Part shown: piece by piece, positions 47,815 to 58,310 of the stretch | Layout: each line of letters begins with the position of its first letter | How positions within the stretch are numbered: position 1 is the stretch's first letter | Assembly: GCA_002007465.1 (NCBI GenBank) | Contig: LNAC01000349.1 | Location: 370,726-434,725 of the forward strand | DNA from: Ailurus styani | Taxonomy: Eukaryota > Chordata > Mammalia > Carnivora > Ailuridae | Direction of reading: 5' to 3' | DNA length: 64,000 bases | Notes under the pieces: generated by a model | Database searches by the model: none | Seen by the model: only the letters and a program-made list of their open reading frames with translations | Told to the model about the DNA's origin: nothing | Program-made: the position numbers and the translations under genes

Positions 47815-50570
47815 ACAGAGTTGGAATTAAGTCACTTCACATAAAACCTCAATAGAAACCTCAATGGGCTGTAAATTCAGTAAAAGGGTGAACTAAAAAA
47901 CAAAAACAACAAAACAAAACAAAAACATATCCACTGGCACAGAAAAATAACAAGAAAGCTTTTTCTGTTGGGGCTTGGGCACTGATAGAAATAAATTAAA
48001 GTTTACCCTAACAACTTGTAACCAGTTATGTGTCTCTCTGAGTGTGCTGAGTGTGAATTAACCACTCCCAGGCTCTAGAAAACCATAAAATGGTTTCTGG
48101 CCTATTAATGCTCCTGAAGCACCTGGGAGGAAAAGCAAACAAAAAGGACAGGGTTTTAACCCAGCCCATACAGGATTTCAATAGAAAATGTGCTACTGGA
48201 TTAGCTTATACTACAAAATGTGTAATAATACAAACTACAAAATGGGAAAAACAAGTAAAGAAAACCTCACTAAACCAGAGTCAGCATAGAAAACATACAG
48301 CAGGATTAGACTCCTAAGATCTTCGAATGATGGAACTATCAGGGAAATTGCAAAATAAATACTATAAATGGTTAATTTAAACTCAGTGAACAGGTTAAGC
48401 AGATTAGATAGACCTGAAGAAAGAATAATGAACATGAAAGTATTTGCGAGGGAACTACCAAGAATTACATTTACAGAACCAAAGAGATAAAAATTTAAAC
48501 TAGTGTTGAGGAATACGGATGACAAAATGAGAAGGCCCAACATATGTCTAAGGGGAGTTCCAGAAAGAGAAAACAGAGAGAAATGGGAAACACGGTAGCT
48601 GAAAAGATAATAAGAGCAGAAGATTTCCAAGTAGTGAAGAAAGACATACTTCAGGATGTACAATTATTTATGAGTAGAGTAAGTACAAATAAATTCCAGT
48701 CTAGATACCCATTGTGAAGCTCCACAAGAGCAAAGAAGAGAAATTAAAGACATCCAAGGAGAAAAGCCAGGTCATCCACAAAGGAACAATTAGACTAACA
48801 ACATGTTTCTCAACAACAACAATAGAAACAAAAAGACAAAGGAATAATAGCTTTGAAGTACTGAAAGAAAATAATGTCAACCTTCAATTCTTTATCAATC
48901 TAGACCATGATTCGTGAGTCAGAGTGAAATAAAGACCACTTTAGGCACACTAGGTCACAGAGATTTCTACTAACAAATACTTGCTCAAAGAACTAGTAAA
49001 AATGTACTTTTGAAGGGATTCTCAACCCAAAAGGAAGGGTTAACCTACATCAAGGAATGATGACCAAATAAGTTTTTAAATGTGGTTAATCTAAATAAGC
49101 ATTAATTATAAAATTAATAATAATAATTGGTGAATATAAAATCAGACAAATCTTAAAACTGAATAGTAAATGCTCAAAAAGAGAGAGGACAACTATATTC
49201 TAAGACTCTTTGTTGCTTGGGAGAAGAATAGAGATTCTGCTAAGCCAAACATGCATTTAAAATGTTAAGCATGACCTTTAAAAATTGAAAGCAGAAAGCA
49301 CGAATTTCAAACATTAGAAGAGGAAAAATGGATAAAACATAACAATCAATATAAGGCAGTAAAAAAGGGGGGGAAACAAGACAAGCAGAGTCAAGAGAAA
49401 GCATAAAATAAGATGGAGAAATAAAATCAATTATTTTATCAATCACAATTATTATATCAATCACAATAAATGTGCACTACATAGGTTAGTTAAAAGATTG
49501 ACAGATTATAATTAAAAATGTTCGGTAACATGCTGCTTATATGAACAGATAATTCACAGAAAGCCAAGCCAGAAGACATATTAGCACATGAATAAATGTT
49601 CAACCTTATCAGTACTTGGGGAATTGAAAGTTAAAACAATAATAGGGTCCATTTCAAGGCTATCACCTTAAAAATTCTGACTACATAGTTGGCAGAAAGA
49701 AATACTGGTATAACCACTTTGGAAAGATATCTGGCAAAATCCAGTATAGTTAAAAATACATGTATCTTTGACCTTACAACCCTACTCCTAGGTGAACGTC
49801 CTAGAGGAACTGTTACAAAAGTATGTATGAATTTATATTTAGAAATACTTAGTATAGCCAAAATTTGCAATGATTAAAAAAAACTAAAAGCAGCAAATGT
49901 GCATCATCAAAAGCATCACCTTAAAAATCTAAATTAAGGTAAATGGAATGCTAAGCAACCAGTAACATGAACAAATGAATAAATGAGTGAATGAATGAAT
50001 TACAACTATGTTCATAAAGACAAACTTCAGAAACAATGCTGAGCAACAAGGGCAAGTTGTAGTCAGATATTACACTATATGATATTATTTGTATAAAGGT
50101 TAAAAATATAAATTCTTAGAGCACCTGGGTGGCTCAATGGGTTAAGCATCTGCCTTTGGCTCAGGTCATGATCCCAGGGACCTGGGACCAAGCCCCATTT
50201 CAGGCTCCCTGCTTATTAGGGAGGCTGCTTCTCCCTCTCCCCTCTGTTTGTGTACTCTCTCTCTCTCAAGTAAATAAATAAAATCTTTATAAATAAATAA
50301 ATAGATTCATGGATATGAATAAAAAATTTGCAAAAAAATGACAATGAAAGTTTCAGGAAAAGAGGGAATACACACATTGTACTAAAACTGAACTCGTTAT
50401 GCTTTTTTTTAACATATGAAGCAAAAATACAAAATGTTAAAATTAGACAATGTAGGTCGTATGTCCATGGATTTCACTGCATCTGTACTTTCACTGCATT
50501 TGTACTTTTACTTATGGTTGAAATATCTCATAAATTTAGAAAATACTTATAAACTTATATACAACTTTTA
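47815..50570 (+). mobile_element. HAL1-like LINE (ORF1-type region joined to L1 3' tail)
   Basis: The segment at about 48280-48960 matches an L1/HAL1 ORF1-type region in sense. Examples are 'AACTATCAGGGAAATTGCAA', 'GGGGAGTTCCAGAAAGAGAA', 'GAAGTACTGAAAGAAAATAA' and 'GAGTGAAATAAAGACC'. After about 600 bp of AT-rich linker it passes directly to L1 ORF2-tail sequence ('GCACATGAATAAATGTTCAA', 'GGTATAACCACTTTGGAAAG', 'CCCTACTCCTAGGTGAACG'). No endonuclease or reverse-transcriptase region is seen. HAL1 ('half-L1') elements have this architecture. A SINE at 50119-50304 interrupts the 3' part. Short frames remain, so it is dead. Confidence 0.55.
50119..50304 (+). mobile_element. CAN-SINE (SINEC), older arctoid type
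   Basis: The head 'GAGCACCTGGGTGGCTCAAT' is followed by 'GGTTAAGCATCTGCCTTTGG', then 'CAGGTCATGATCCCAGGGAC', CT-rich sequence ending 'TTTGTGTACTCTC', and an (AAATA)n tail. The 'GGTTAAGCATCTGCC' form differs from the young copies. The TSD is not clear. Confidence 0.9.
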
Positions 50571-50636
50571 TTTTTAAAAAAAAAAACTTCAAAAATAAAG
50601 ACTTAAGAAAATAGTAACATGTGAGCAGTGTGTTTG

Positions 50637-50792
50637 GCTAGTGTTTCTCCAACTCTAATGGCATATGAATGACTGGAGACTTTGTTAAAAGCTAGATTCT
50701 CATTATAAGGTTTGGGCAAAATTTAAGAATATGCATTTTGTACAACATTCCCGGTGATACTGACCAACGGGTTTATAGACCCCACTTTCAAA
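50637..50792 (+). mobile_element. MER5A-like hAT-Charlie MITE
   Basis: 'GCTAGTGTTTCTCCAACTCT', 'GGAGACTTTGTTAAAAGCTA', 'AGAATATGCATTTTGTACAA' and 'CCCGGTGATACTGACC' follow the MER5A layout from the left terminal sequence toward the right end. The right terminus is degraded. Confidence 0.65.
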
Positions 50793-51232
50793 ACCAAGTT
50801 GGTAGATTATATTATTCCCCAAAATGTGTTGCTCATCTCTGACAAGGATTATACTTTCCCAAACCTGTTGATGTCAGGCTTGGTCATATGTGTTGCTTTC
50901 GCCATGGAACAGGGAGAAGTGACATGTGATATTTCCTAGGAGAGACTTGAAGGCCACCATGTACCTTTCCATGATTTCTTGTCCTTCTGCAATAAAATTA
51001 GCAATGTTCCAGATGGATGTGTGGGACAAGCCTGGGGTCCCCAACTTCGTCCATTAAATTTTATAGTGGGTCAAGAAATAAAGATTCACAAAACAAACCC
51101 AAGCGCACTGCCTGGGTAGGGTTGCATGGGTGAGAAATAGAAAACTTACACTGATGCAAGCCACTGATAATAGGGGCTATTTGTTATTGCAATATAACCC
51201 AACCTAGTCTCTGATTAATATAAGCCATATGG
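50793..51232 (+). mobile_element. Old LTR-like repeat, subfamily uncertain
   Basis: 'TTATATTATTCCCCAAAATG', 'CCTGTTGATGTCAGGCTTGG' and 'TGTGTTGCTTTCGCCATGGA' are followed by 'AAGCCACTGATAATAGGGGC' and 'TTGCAATATAACCCAACCTA'. This matches the order of an old mammalian LTR whose end reads 'GCCACTGA...ATAACC...GAxTAATA'. I cannot name the subfamily. Confidence 0.5.
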
Positions 51233-51274
51233 TATGGTATATACATGTATTATACTGGGTTTAAAGGACCACCT

Positions 51275-51380
51275 GGGGCACCTGGCTGCTCAGTGTTTAG
51301 AGTATGCGACTCTGGATCTTGAGGTCATGAGTTCAAGCCTTACAACAAGGTGTAGAGTTTATGTAAAAAAAATAAAATAA
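51275..51380 (+). mobile_element. CAN-SINE (SINEC), short diverged form
   Basis: The head 'GGGGCACCTGGCTGCTCAGT', a 'GAGTATGCGACTCTGGATCT' block and a B-box-like 'GAGTTCAAGCCTTAC' precede an A-rich tail. It lacks the CT-rich middle, like the copy at 10106. Flanking 'AAGGACCACCT' and 'AAAAACCACTT' may be a decayed TSD. Confidence 0.8.
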
Positions 51381-51384
51381 AAAA

Positions 51385-51495
51385 CCACTTTCCACCACTT
51401 ATTTGATTGGGGACTTTGACCAAGATATTTAACTTTCCTGGATCTCAGCTAACTCATACACAAAATGGGAATAAAACTTGATTGCCTCAGGGTAA
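51385..51495 (+). mobile_element. MIR SINE (sense)
   Basis: 'TTTCCACCACTTATTTGATT', 'ACTTTGACCAAGATATTTAA' and 'CAGCTAACTCATACACAAAA' with TGGGAATAA give the MIR core, diverged. Confidence 0.6.
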
Positions 51496-53514
51496 AAAAA
51501 AACCTACAAGCAAAAGCTCAGAAAGAGTATCCTTGTGAAAGAACTAGATCCCCACAACCCTTCCCAAAAAGAAGGAAATGATGAGGAGAGAAGAGAAATA
51601 AAGAAAGATGAGGAGAAAAAGGAAAGTAGGGAGGAAAGACAAGTCTAAATTACTTTCCAGATCATACAGCTCGCAGGTTCCTAGATTGAAACAACAAGCA
51701 GTTTTGCTGCAAAACCCAGTCCTTTTCTATCCTGCCAAGCTGATGAGGCCAGTAGGAATGAAGAGATGTTCATTCTGTTCAATCTGAATGGGTTTTTTTT
51801 GTTTGTTTGAAAGGGTTGACCTTCATTTCTTTAGGAGCACCCCTTGACTCATCCCCAACCTCCTTTCTTTCCACCCAGCTTCCACTCTTTCTTTACCTTT
51901 CCTAATCTCAGAAGTCAGGAGCAGATGCCATGGCTCTGAAAAAAGAGAATGAATAACACTATAAATTTTAATGGACGAAGGCAGATTTGACCATCCTTGG
52001 AATGCCACCTTCTTACAGTCTGCATCTGAAAATCTGCCCTGTCTCCCCAGAGAAAACAATCTAATCAAGCCTTCAGCTTATTACTTAACAAATTACTAAG
52101 TATTTGCCAAGTGCTTTCTCAGAGTCTATGACTATGCTCACAGTTAGCTGCATGATCTGGGAATGGAAAGACATTAGCCAGTGATGCTGATAACACTGGA
52201 TGGGAGAACAGTGCACATGATGAAACTTAGAAATGGAAAACAAAACCCTAAGGATTTAAATATATAAAGAAGAGATTGAACTTAAAAAAAGGCAAACTGT
52301 ATATAAACTAAAACATCCTCATCTTCGGAAGAATTATTCCAAAGCACAGAAAGTCATTGGGAATGAAAAAGAGGCTAGAAGGGATGAGAGAGTGACAGAT
52401 AAGAATGAATGTTGGTGATAAACAAGAAAAATATGAAATCTCAATGTACTACTCCCAACAAAAACGGCCATTGTTGTTTTGTTCTGTTTGATTACAGAAG
52501 GGAACGCATCCCGGAAAAAACAGATGATCGTTTCTCTTTAAGAAACTGATTAAACTGTACCTAGGATGTTGCACCCTGCACTTGTAGCAGCTTGGGAACT
52601 AGTAATAAACAAGAGGATGAAACATTGCTCTGAATAGGATGAGTTGAACAGCTAACAGGTTGGCAGGTGACTCAGAGTCAACTCGCACCCAGCACCAATG
52701 TGGGCCCTGCTCTGTCTTGGGTCCAAAGATAGAAAGAGTTTCTAATCCAGTTTGATTTCAATCCTGACTGGAATCAAACAAAGAGCATTCATTAACTTTA
52801 CTATTTTTACCTCCTGACAGGAGTGAAAAGCTTCCCAAAAGCACAAATCACATACATTTTTTCTAATTTACTAATCTCAGGAGTTGGCTAACTCCAGCAC
52901 ACAAGCTGCATCTGTGAGAGCAGCCTTCATCTCCACTGCCTTTGTCAAGAGGGCTGAGAAATATAAACCAAGTGATTAGAAAGAGAGCCCCTTTACTGTT
53001 AGAATCAACAGTATGGTATGTTTGGAAGGCAGCCTAACAGCACTTCCCTCAGTCTCTCTGCTGCTGTTAGATTTGCTCTTTCAAATCAAAATGCTCCTCC
53101 ACCAAGGCCCTGCTTCTTCTCCCTGAATGCTATAGGGAAAGGTAAAAAGTTTCATTATGCCTCTAACCAATAGCACAGTGCCATTTATAGTGGAAATTTT
53201 CCTCTCAGCCTCTACCCAAAGTGCAACATGGGATATTAGCCATTACTATTCTCAATCTAAGACAATGAAGGGAGGTACCCGTCAGAGCCTAATGAAGTCT
53301 CCATACGAATAAAGGGATAGTGGTACATCTGGGAATAGAAAGGGGGGTTAAAACTTGCACAGATACAAGATGGAAAAGAAGTGGCTCTGTGTAGGATGAG
53401 TGGGAGAGTCTAAAAAACATCATGGATCACAACTGGACCAAGGAATAGCCACATGCACTCGAATTTAAACAGATCTAAAGACTAGGTCAGTTCTAAGCCT
53501 AACGATAAGAGTTA
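51496..53514. other. Unassigned mostly unique sequence
   Basis: No gene or repeat family is recognised over about 2 kb. A purine-rich stretch lies at about 51571-51642. Confidence 0.4.
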
Positions 53515-53690
53515 ATATAGCTAATATTTATTACACAACAGGTACTATTCATGTACTCTTTCAGCCACATCCCAATTATCATCATCGCCATTTTCGAGAT
53601 GAAATGCAGTAGAGAGAGACAAGGTAGTGGAGGGTCACAGGGCTAGTGCTTTGGCAGAAGTGAGATATGAACCCAGGAAGTCTGAGGAGG
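53515..53690 (-). mobile_element. MIR SINE (reverse)
   Basis: 'GCTAATATTTATTACACAAC', 'ATTATCATCATCGCCATTTT', 'GGGTCACAGGGCTAGTGC' and 'GAGATATGAACCCAGGAAGT' are in antisense MIR order. Confidence 0.7.
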
Positions 53691-53809
53691 AAGCATGAGG
53701 AGACAATCACATCAGGGGGCTTATGGCACTTGAGAACACAACATGGGAACCAAAAAGAAGAGCAACAAAGATGAATGAAAGAAGTTTTTAGAATAAGAAT
53801 TACAAAGTT

Positions 53810-54012
53810 GGGCGCCTGGTGGCTCAGTGGGTTAAAGCCTCTGCTTTCGGCTCAGGTCATGATCTCAGGGTCCTGGGATCGAGGCCCGCATCGGGCTCCC
53901 TGCTCGCCAGGGAGTCTGTTTCCTCCTCTCTCTCTGCCTGCCTCTCTGCCTACTTGTAATCTGATCTCTCTCTCTGTGTCAAATAAATAAATAAAATCTT
54001 AAAAAAAAAAAA
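53810..54012 (+). mobile_element. CAN-SINE (SINEC), young type, exact TSD
   Basis: The head is 'GGCGCCTGGTGGCTCAG' (one G missing from GGGTGG), then 'GGTTAAAGCCTCTGCTTTCG', 'GGTCCTGGGATCGAGGCCC', 'CTGCCTACTTGTAATCTG' and a pure A-tail. The 15-bp repeat 'AAGAATTACAAAGTT' flanks it at 53795-53809 and 54013-54027. With its long homogeneous A-run, this looks like the most recent insertion in the window. Confidence 0.96.
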
Positions 54013-54749
54013 AAGAATTACAAAGTTAATTTTAAGAAAGTCAGCTTACTTACGCCAGAAGAAAAATGAAGGTGCACTCCCTGGAGAAGGAAGAGAAGAA
54101 AGAAGAAATGAGGTGCATTTTTCTACTTTTGAAACCCTTGCTTTCCAGAAATTTACTTGAAACAGGCACATGGGTTTTGACACAATTGCTTGGACAATTT
54201 AAAGTAGTCATTCCACTTCTAGTATTAATAATTCAAGAGAGGCTTGTATTTGATTGCATATGTTTAGTGATTGTGAAAAATAAAGAAATAAATTCATTTT
54301 TTCCTACACTGCTTCACATTTTGTTGGTGAAAATATGTACTTGGGTGAGGGGGGGTATTGAATGTAACATTACAAAAATAAATAATGCCCCTGAAAAAGA
54401 GAATCCTAAATCAAAGCATTTGCTTTCATATGATCATCTTTTCTTTCTTTTTTTTCTTTTTTTTTTTTTTTTAATACTGGATATCCACTTCCCCGGCCAG
54501 GTCAAGACCTCAACAGACAAGGAAGAAGAGCTCACCATGTATCGGGTGTTATGTGGGGTACCAAAGACACTGAATTCCTCTCTAAATGAAGTCACAATCC
54601 CACAGTACAGACAAATGTAGAAATAAGAGAAATATAAGGTAGAAATAATAAATTCCAAAGTGGGAGGAGGGAGAACTGGCTGCATACATTTAAAGGACAT
54701 AAAAGCTCTACATGATTGAAGTATTCTGAAGCAGTATACAAAAGAAAAC
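54013..54749. other. Unassigned sequence with T-tract
   Basis: A T/C-rich tract at about 54437-54472 interrupts otherwise unassigned sequence. The longest open frame in the window (54066-54620, 184 codons) lies here but reads through the T-tract as a Phe/Leu run and shows no domain. Confidence 0.4.
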
Positions 54750-55010
54750 AGAGATTGGATTGAATCCTAGGTAAGATTTTGAAAGGGAAAATGCATTCCA
54801 GGAAAGAGGGTTGGCATGAATGAAGGCTCAGTAGTGGAAAAAGACAATGCATATTTGAGAAATACTAAGGACCATAATCTGGCCAGAATGCATATGGCAT
54901 GCTTATATTGCAGAAGTGGCCAATATAGTTGAAAAACTAAATTGAAGCCATATGGTAGGAGATCTTAAAATATTAAGTTTTAACAGAGATAACTATTAAG
55001 GTTCTCATGC
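54750..55010 (+). repeat. Ancient interspersed repeat, family uncertain (copy 1)
   Basis: 'AAAATGCATTCCAGGAAAGA', then 'AATGAAGGCTCAGTAGTG' and 'GAAGCCATATGGTAGGAGAT', resembles a widespread old mammalian repeat also present at 63200-63570. I cannot assign its class. Confidence 0.4.
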
Positions 55011-55790
55011 AGAAAAGTGGCAAGGTGAGAGACAATGTATTATAGAAAAATCCCTATGCTAGTAGTAGTATGGAGAGTGGTTTGGGTAAGAAGAGTCCTG
55101 AAGGAAGGGCTGAGAAATCTTCACACCCCAGCTATGAACTACACCCTCAGCCACAAAAAACCACCATTCAGAGGCCTGCCTTTGCTCATGGAAGGGATAA
55201 GGCAAGAAAACAGGAATGAATCTGTCTGTCCCACCCTTGCAAGAAAAAAACAAGTCCATGTGATGTAGCATATGAAGATGGCTATCACACTGCCAGCCTG
55301 TGAGACAGTCTCTGTCGTCGGTCCTTAAAATTGATAGTTTCTTCCTCATCCTGTAGTTATGTTCCTGGGCTCAGATAATCTTTTCAGATTCTGCTTCTGA
55401 CCCTGTGCTCTGTTTCACTATCTGATTGCTATCCAGTTTCCCCTCATTAAGTTTTTCTCTCTACCCCCAGGGACTTTGCTGGGTTGCAATCTGCTAGTTT
55501 GGTTGACCAAATTCCTAGACTCTTCATTCTAATTTTGCCCTAGAATGGTGCTTTCAGATCTATCTTGGTTCCATACTCTGCAGCCAAGAGCCATTCCAGC
55601 CCCATCATTATCCAGGCTAGGATCTGAAACCTCTTGGGTCTGGAGCCACAGAGCCTCACTTATGAGGAAAAAGTAAAAGGCAACGTTACTTCAGAGAAGC
55701 ACTTTCCAAGTGTCTCCACTTCCCAAGTTTTCTGGAAAGAGCTGAAATCATCCCACTGACAGTAGTCAGTTATGAGCTATAAAATACCAA
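55011..55790. other. Unassigned sequence
   Basis: No gene or repeat family is recognised. Confidence 0.3.
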
Positions 55791-55870
55791 AACAGGAAGA
55801 GTCTTTGGAAGTCATCTAGACCTCCCTATGTCCCACACTTTATTCAGAAAAAAAGATGTTTAGTGGCTCA
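55791..55870 (-). mobile_element. Ancient MIR-like repeat fragment
   Basis: 'CAGGAAGAGTCTTTGGAAGT' and 'CATCTAGACCTCCC' match the start of the same old repeat as at 38425. Its continuation ('AAAGTGGCAACCAGAACTAA', 'CCCCTGACTCTCAATCC') appears near 56265-56310, after the duplicated unit and SINE. Confidence 0.45.
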
Positions 55871-55890
55871 TTTAGTGGTCTTTTATCCAT

Positions 55891-56231
55891 AGTCTGAACT
55901 TCTTTTTCTTTAAAGATTTTATTTATCTATTTGACAGAGAGAGATTACAAGTAGGCAGAGAGAGAGAGGAGGAAGCAGGCTCCCTGCTGAGCAGAGAGCC
56001 CAATGCGGGCCTCGATCCCAGGACCCTGAGATCATGACCTGAGCCGAAGGCAGAGGCTTTAACCCACTGAGCCACCCAGGCGCCCTTCTTTTTCTACTCT
56101 AAAACACGGTATGTTGAAAAATCCTAGCTGAATATAATGATTTCATAGAAATTTTGGAGCAAGTGGATTACTAATAAATATTAGCAATTAATCATCAAAT
56201 TTACTATGATTACAATTGTATTCCATTTTTC
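55891..56231 (+). repeat. Local duplicate copy A, split by SINE
   Basis: The unit reads 'AGTCTGAACTTCTTTTTCT' before the SINE and resumes at about 56096 with 'CTCTAAAACACGGTATG'. It continues 'GAAATTTTGGAGCAAGTGGA', 'ATATTAGCAATTAATCATCA' and 'TTGTATTCCATTTTTC'. It aligns with 57135-57294 along its length, apart from the SINE. Confidence 0.75.
55910..56084 (-). mobile_element. CAN-SINE (SINEC), young type, reverse
   Basis: On minus from 56084: 'GGGCGCCTGGGTGGCTCAG', 'GGTTAAAGCCTCTGCC', 'CCTGGGATCGAGGCCC' and 'CCTACTTGTAATCTC', then the AAATA tail. Direct repeats 'CTTCTTTTTCT' lie at 55899-55909 and 56085-56095. The paralogous unit at 57135 shows the empty site. Confidence 0.94.
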
Positions 56232-56429
56232 ATTCATTCACTTCAATCATTATTCATAGTCACACAAAGTGGCAACCAGAACTAACATCCCCTGACTCTC
56301 AATCCAATTGGTGTTTGTTAGCAGTTAGAATGTATAAAGTATTATATATCTAAATTACATATGCAATTAAGACCAGAGTAACTGCATAATTTTTGCCCAC
56401 ATCCTATATCACTTTATTATATAACCCTG

Positions 56430-56560
56430 CATTGCTTATTAATTGTTTCATTCAATCATCTTGGCTTCCCAAGTGGACTGAAATTCTTAAAGGAGAGGCA
56501 CTAGATCATCTTCTTACATCCCCAGCTACTAAGCATGGCTAGACACAAGGCAGACCCCCC
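56430..56560 (+). mobile_element. L2-like 3' fragment
   Basis: 'GGACTGAAATTCTTAAAGGA', 'GAGGCACTAGATCATCTTC', 'TACATCCCCAGCTACTAAGC' and 'CTAGACACAAGGCAGA' follow the L2 3' order. Confidence 0.45.
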
Positions 56561-57134
56561 ACCTATTATCTAATATATTGCCTGATTACAAAGAAGAGGT
56601 GAATTTTTACACCCTTCATTTTTAAATATATGATACAGTATGTCATCAGTGTCCTATTAGGAGGGTAAATTATGGGCAAGGTTTTTTTTTACTCTTTTTT
56701 AATGTCGGCAATTTAGATATATTAATATTATACTTAGTGAAATAAATGAGAGCTAATATCCTCATCTACCACCAGCAATTAAGGAAACATGGAGTGATTC
56801 CATTAGGAGAAAAACAGCTACTGAATTCTTTCTCATGAACAAGACCTAATCCTTTATTTAATACACATTTCCCTTGCTGAATTAAGCAAGGTGTCTCCCT
56901 TGCCTCTTTCTACCCCTTGCCATTCTTTACCTGTAACAAAACTGCAAGTGTAGACGGAGTTCTTAATCTACAACTCGTTACTTCGAACAAAGTGGGAGTT
57001 GTTTCCCCTTTAACACTCACAGAATAGCAGCTTCATAATCTCAAATAGAAATTTCCCCAAAGTTGGGGAAAACATATGGAAGAAGTGTTCAATTTTGTAA
57101 AACCCATCATATGAATTAGGACACTGATGAGTAG
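56561..57134. other. Unassigned AT-rich sequence
   Basis: No gene or repeat family is recognised. A small hairpin (CCTTGCT / AGCAAGG, 6-nt loop) lies near 56873-56892. Confidence 0.35.
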
Positions 57135-57294
57135 TGGTCTGAACATTTTCTTTCGCTCCTAAACCACTGTATATTAAAAAATCCTGTAACTGAATACAGT
57201 AACTTTTTACAGAGATTTTGGAGCAAATGGATTATTAATAAGTATTAGCACTAATCATCATATTTACTAATAATACAATTGCATTCCATTTTTC
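57135..57294 (+). repeat. Local duplicate copy B, uninterrupted
   Basis: 'GGTCTGAACATTTTCTTTCG', 'CCTAAACCACTGTATATTAA', 'GAGATTTTGGAGCAAATGGA', 'AGTATTAGCACTAATCATCA' and 'TTGCATTCCATTTTTC' match copy A at 55891 in the same order, with scattered substitutions. The family is unknown. Confidence 0.75.
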
Positions 57295-58109
57295 TACAAA
57301 TTGCTCTGGACACCTTCACAGTTAACTATAAAAAACAAATAAATGAACAAAAACATCCTAGCACCTCCAGCATCTGAAAGTAGAATTTGTTGGGCTGTAA
57401 AACCAGTGAGTTATTTGCCATGCAGCTTAATTCTGTCATAAAATGCTAATCAGCCTTCCTGTCACTTTGCTCTTGCCCCATATCTTTTTATGAGAACATT
57501 AACATGCTTATTACAGAACAGAGACTCTTATGGCTGCAAACATACTTACCATTTATGTATATTTTTGTCCAACAACAACAAAAAAAAGCATTGCCACCAA
57601 AAGCCCCCAACTCGCAATTAACCGTAATCCTAGTTTCTGGTATATTGGCTATAGCCCACGTTGGCTATGCATCTGGACAGTGGTATCAGGTGAAGGCCAC
57701 GATTAGCTTTCTCTTCTCCAGATCATCGTGTGGTGTCAAGCTGTGAGTCTTTCTTCCTATCTCACCATAGAGCAACCGAAGCATCCTTTGTAGAGTTGGT
57801 GAAACACAGGCTATATTTTTGGTGGCTCTTTTCAACAATCCTTACAATGGAAATATGGGCTCTGGAAGATAATTTCTCTAAGGCCTTAAGAGTTGGACCC
57901 TTGTAATAGAACATTGAAACAGTAAGCTCCCCAGAAAGCCTCTTATTACACATGTGCAATCTCACTAGTGAACAGCTATTAGACTGGGTAATTCTTCCTA
58001 ACACTGGGCCTTGCCTAGGGCTGTCAGGCAACTTAGATCTCAAAACCTTGTCCAATGGCCCACACAGAAGCTAGTGTTCTGCAAAGACATGTTTATATCA
58101 TAAAATATG
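57295..58109. other. Unassigned sequence
   Basis: No gene is seen. The 57320-57480 part ('GTTATTTGCCATGCAGCTTA', 'AAATGCTAATCAGCCTTCCT') is unique-looking and might be constrained, but evidence is slight. Confidence 0.3.
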
Positions 58110-58310
58110 CTTTGAACTCAGCTCTAAATTTGAATCTTGGCCCCATCACTTCCTCTGCCTGTGGCTCTTGTCAAATCACTTGTCTTTTTTGAGACTCTGG
58201 GTTTGTTGCTGTTTATGAAGTTGTTGTAGAAACTAGAATAATGTCTAAAAACCACTTGGTACAAAACAATGGCAAACATTACTACTATCCTTATTACTAC
58301 TGCTACTGTT
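58110..58310 (+). mobile_element. MIR SINE (sense), diverged
   Basis: 'TGAATCTTGGCCCCATCACT', 'TCTTGTCAAATCACTTGTCT' and 'CTAGAATAATGTCTAAAAAC' with CACTTGGTACAA follow MIR order. Confidence 0.6.

Noticed and set aside
54066..54620. 184-codon open frame (+), the longest in the window
   Set aside because: It reads through a T-rich tract as a Phe/Leu run and shows no domain or homology I recognise. It has no promoter or splice context, so it is a chance frame in AT-rich DNA.
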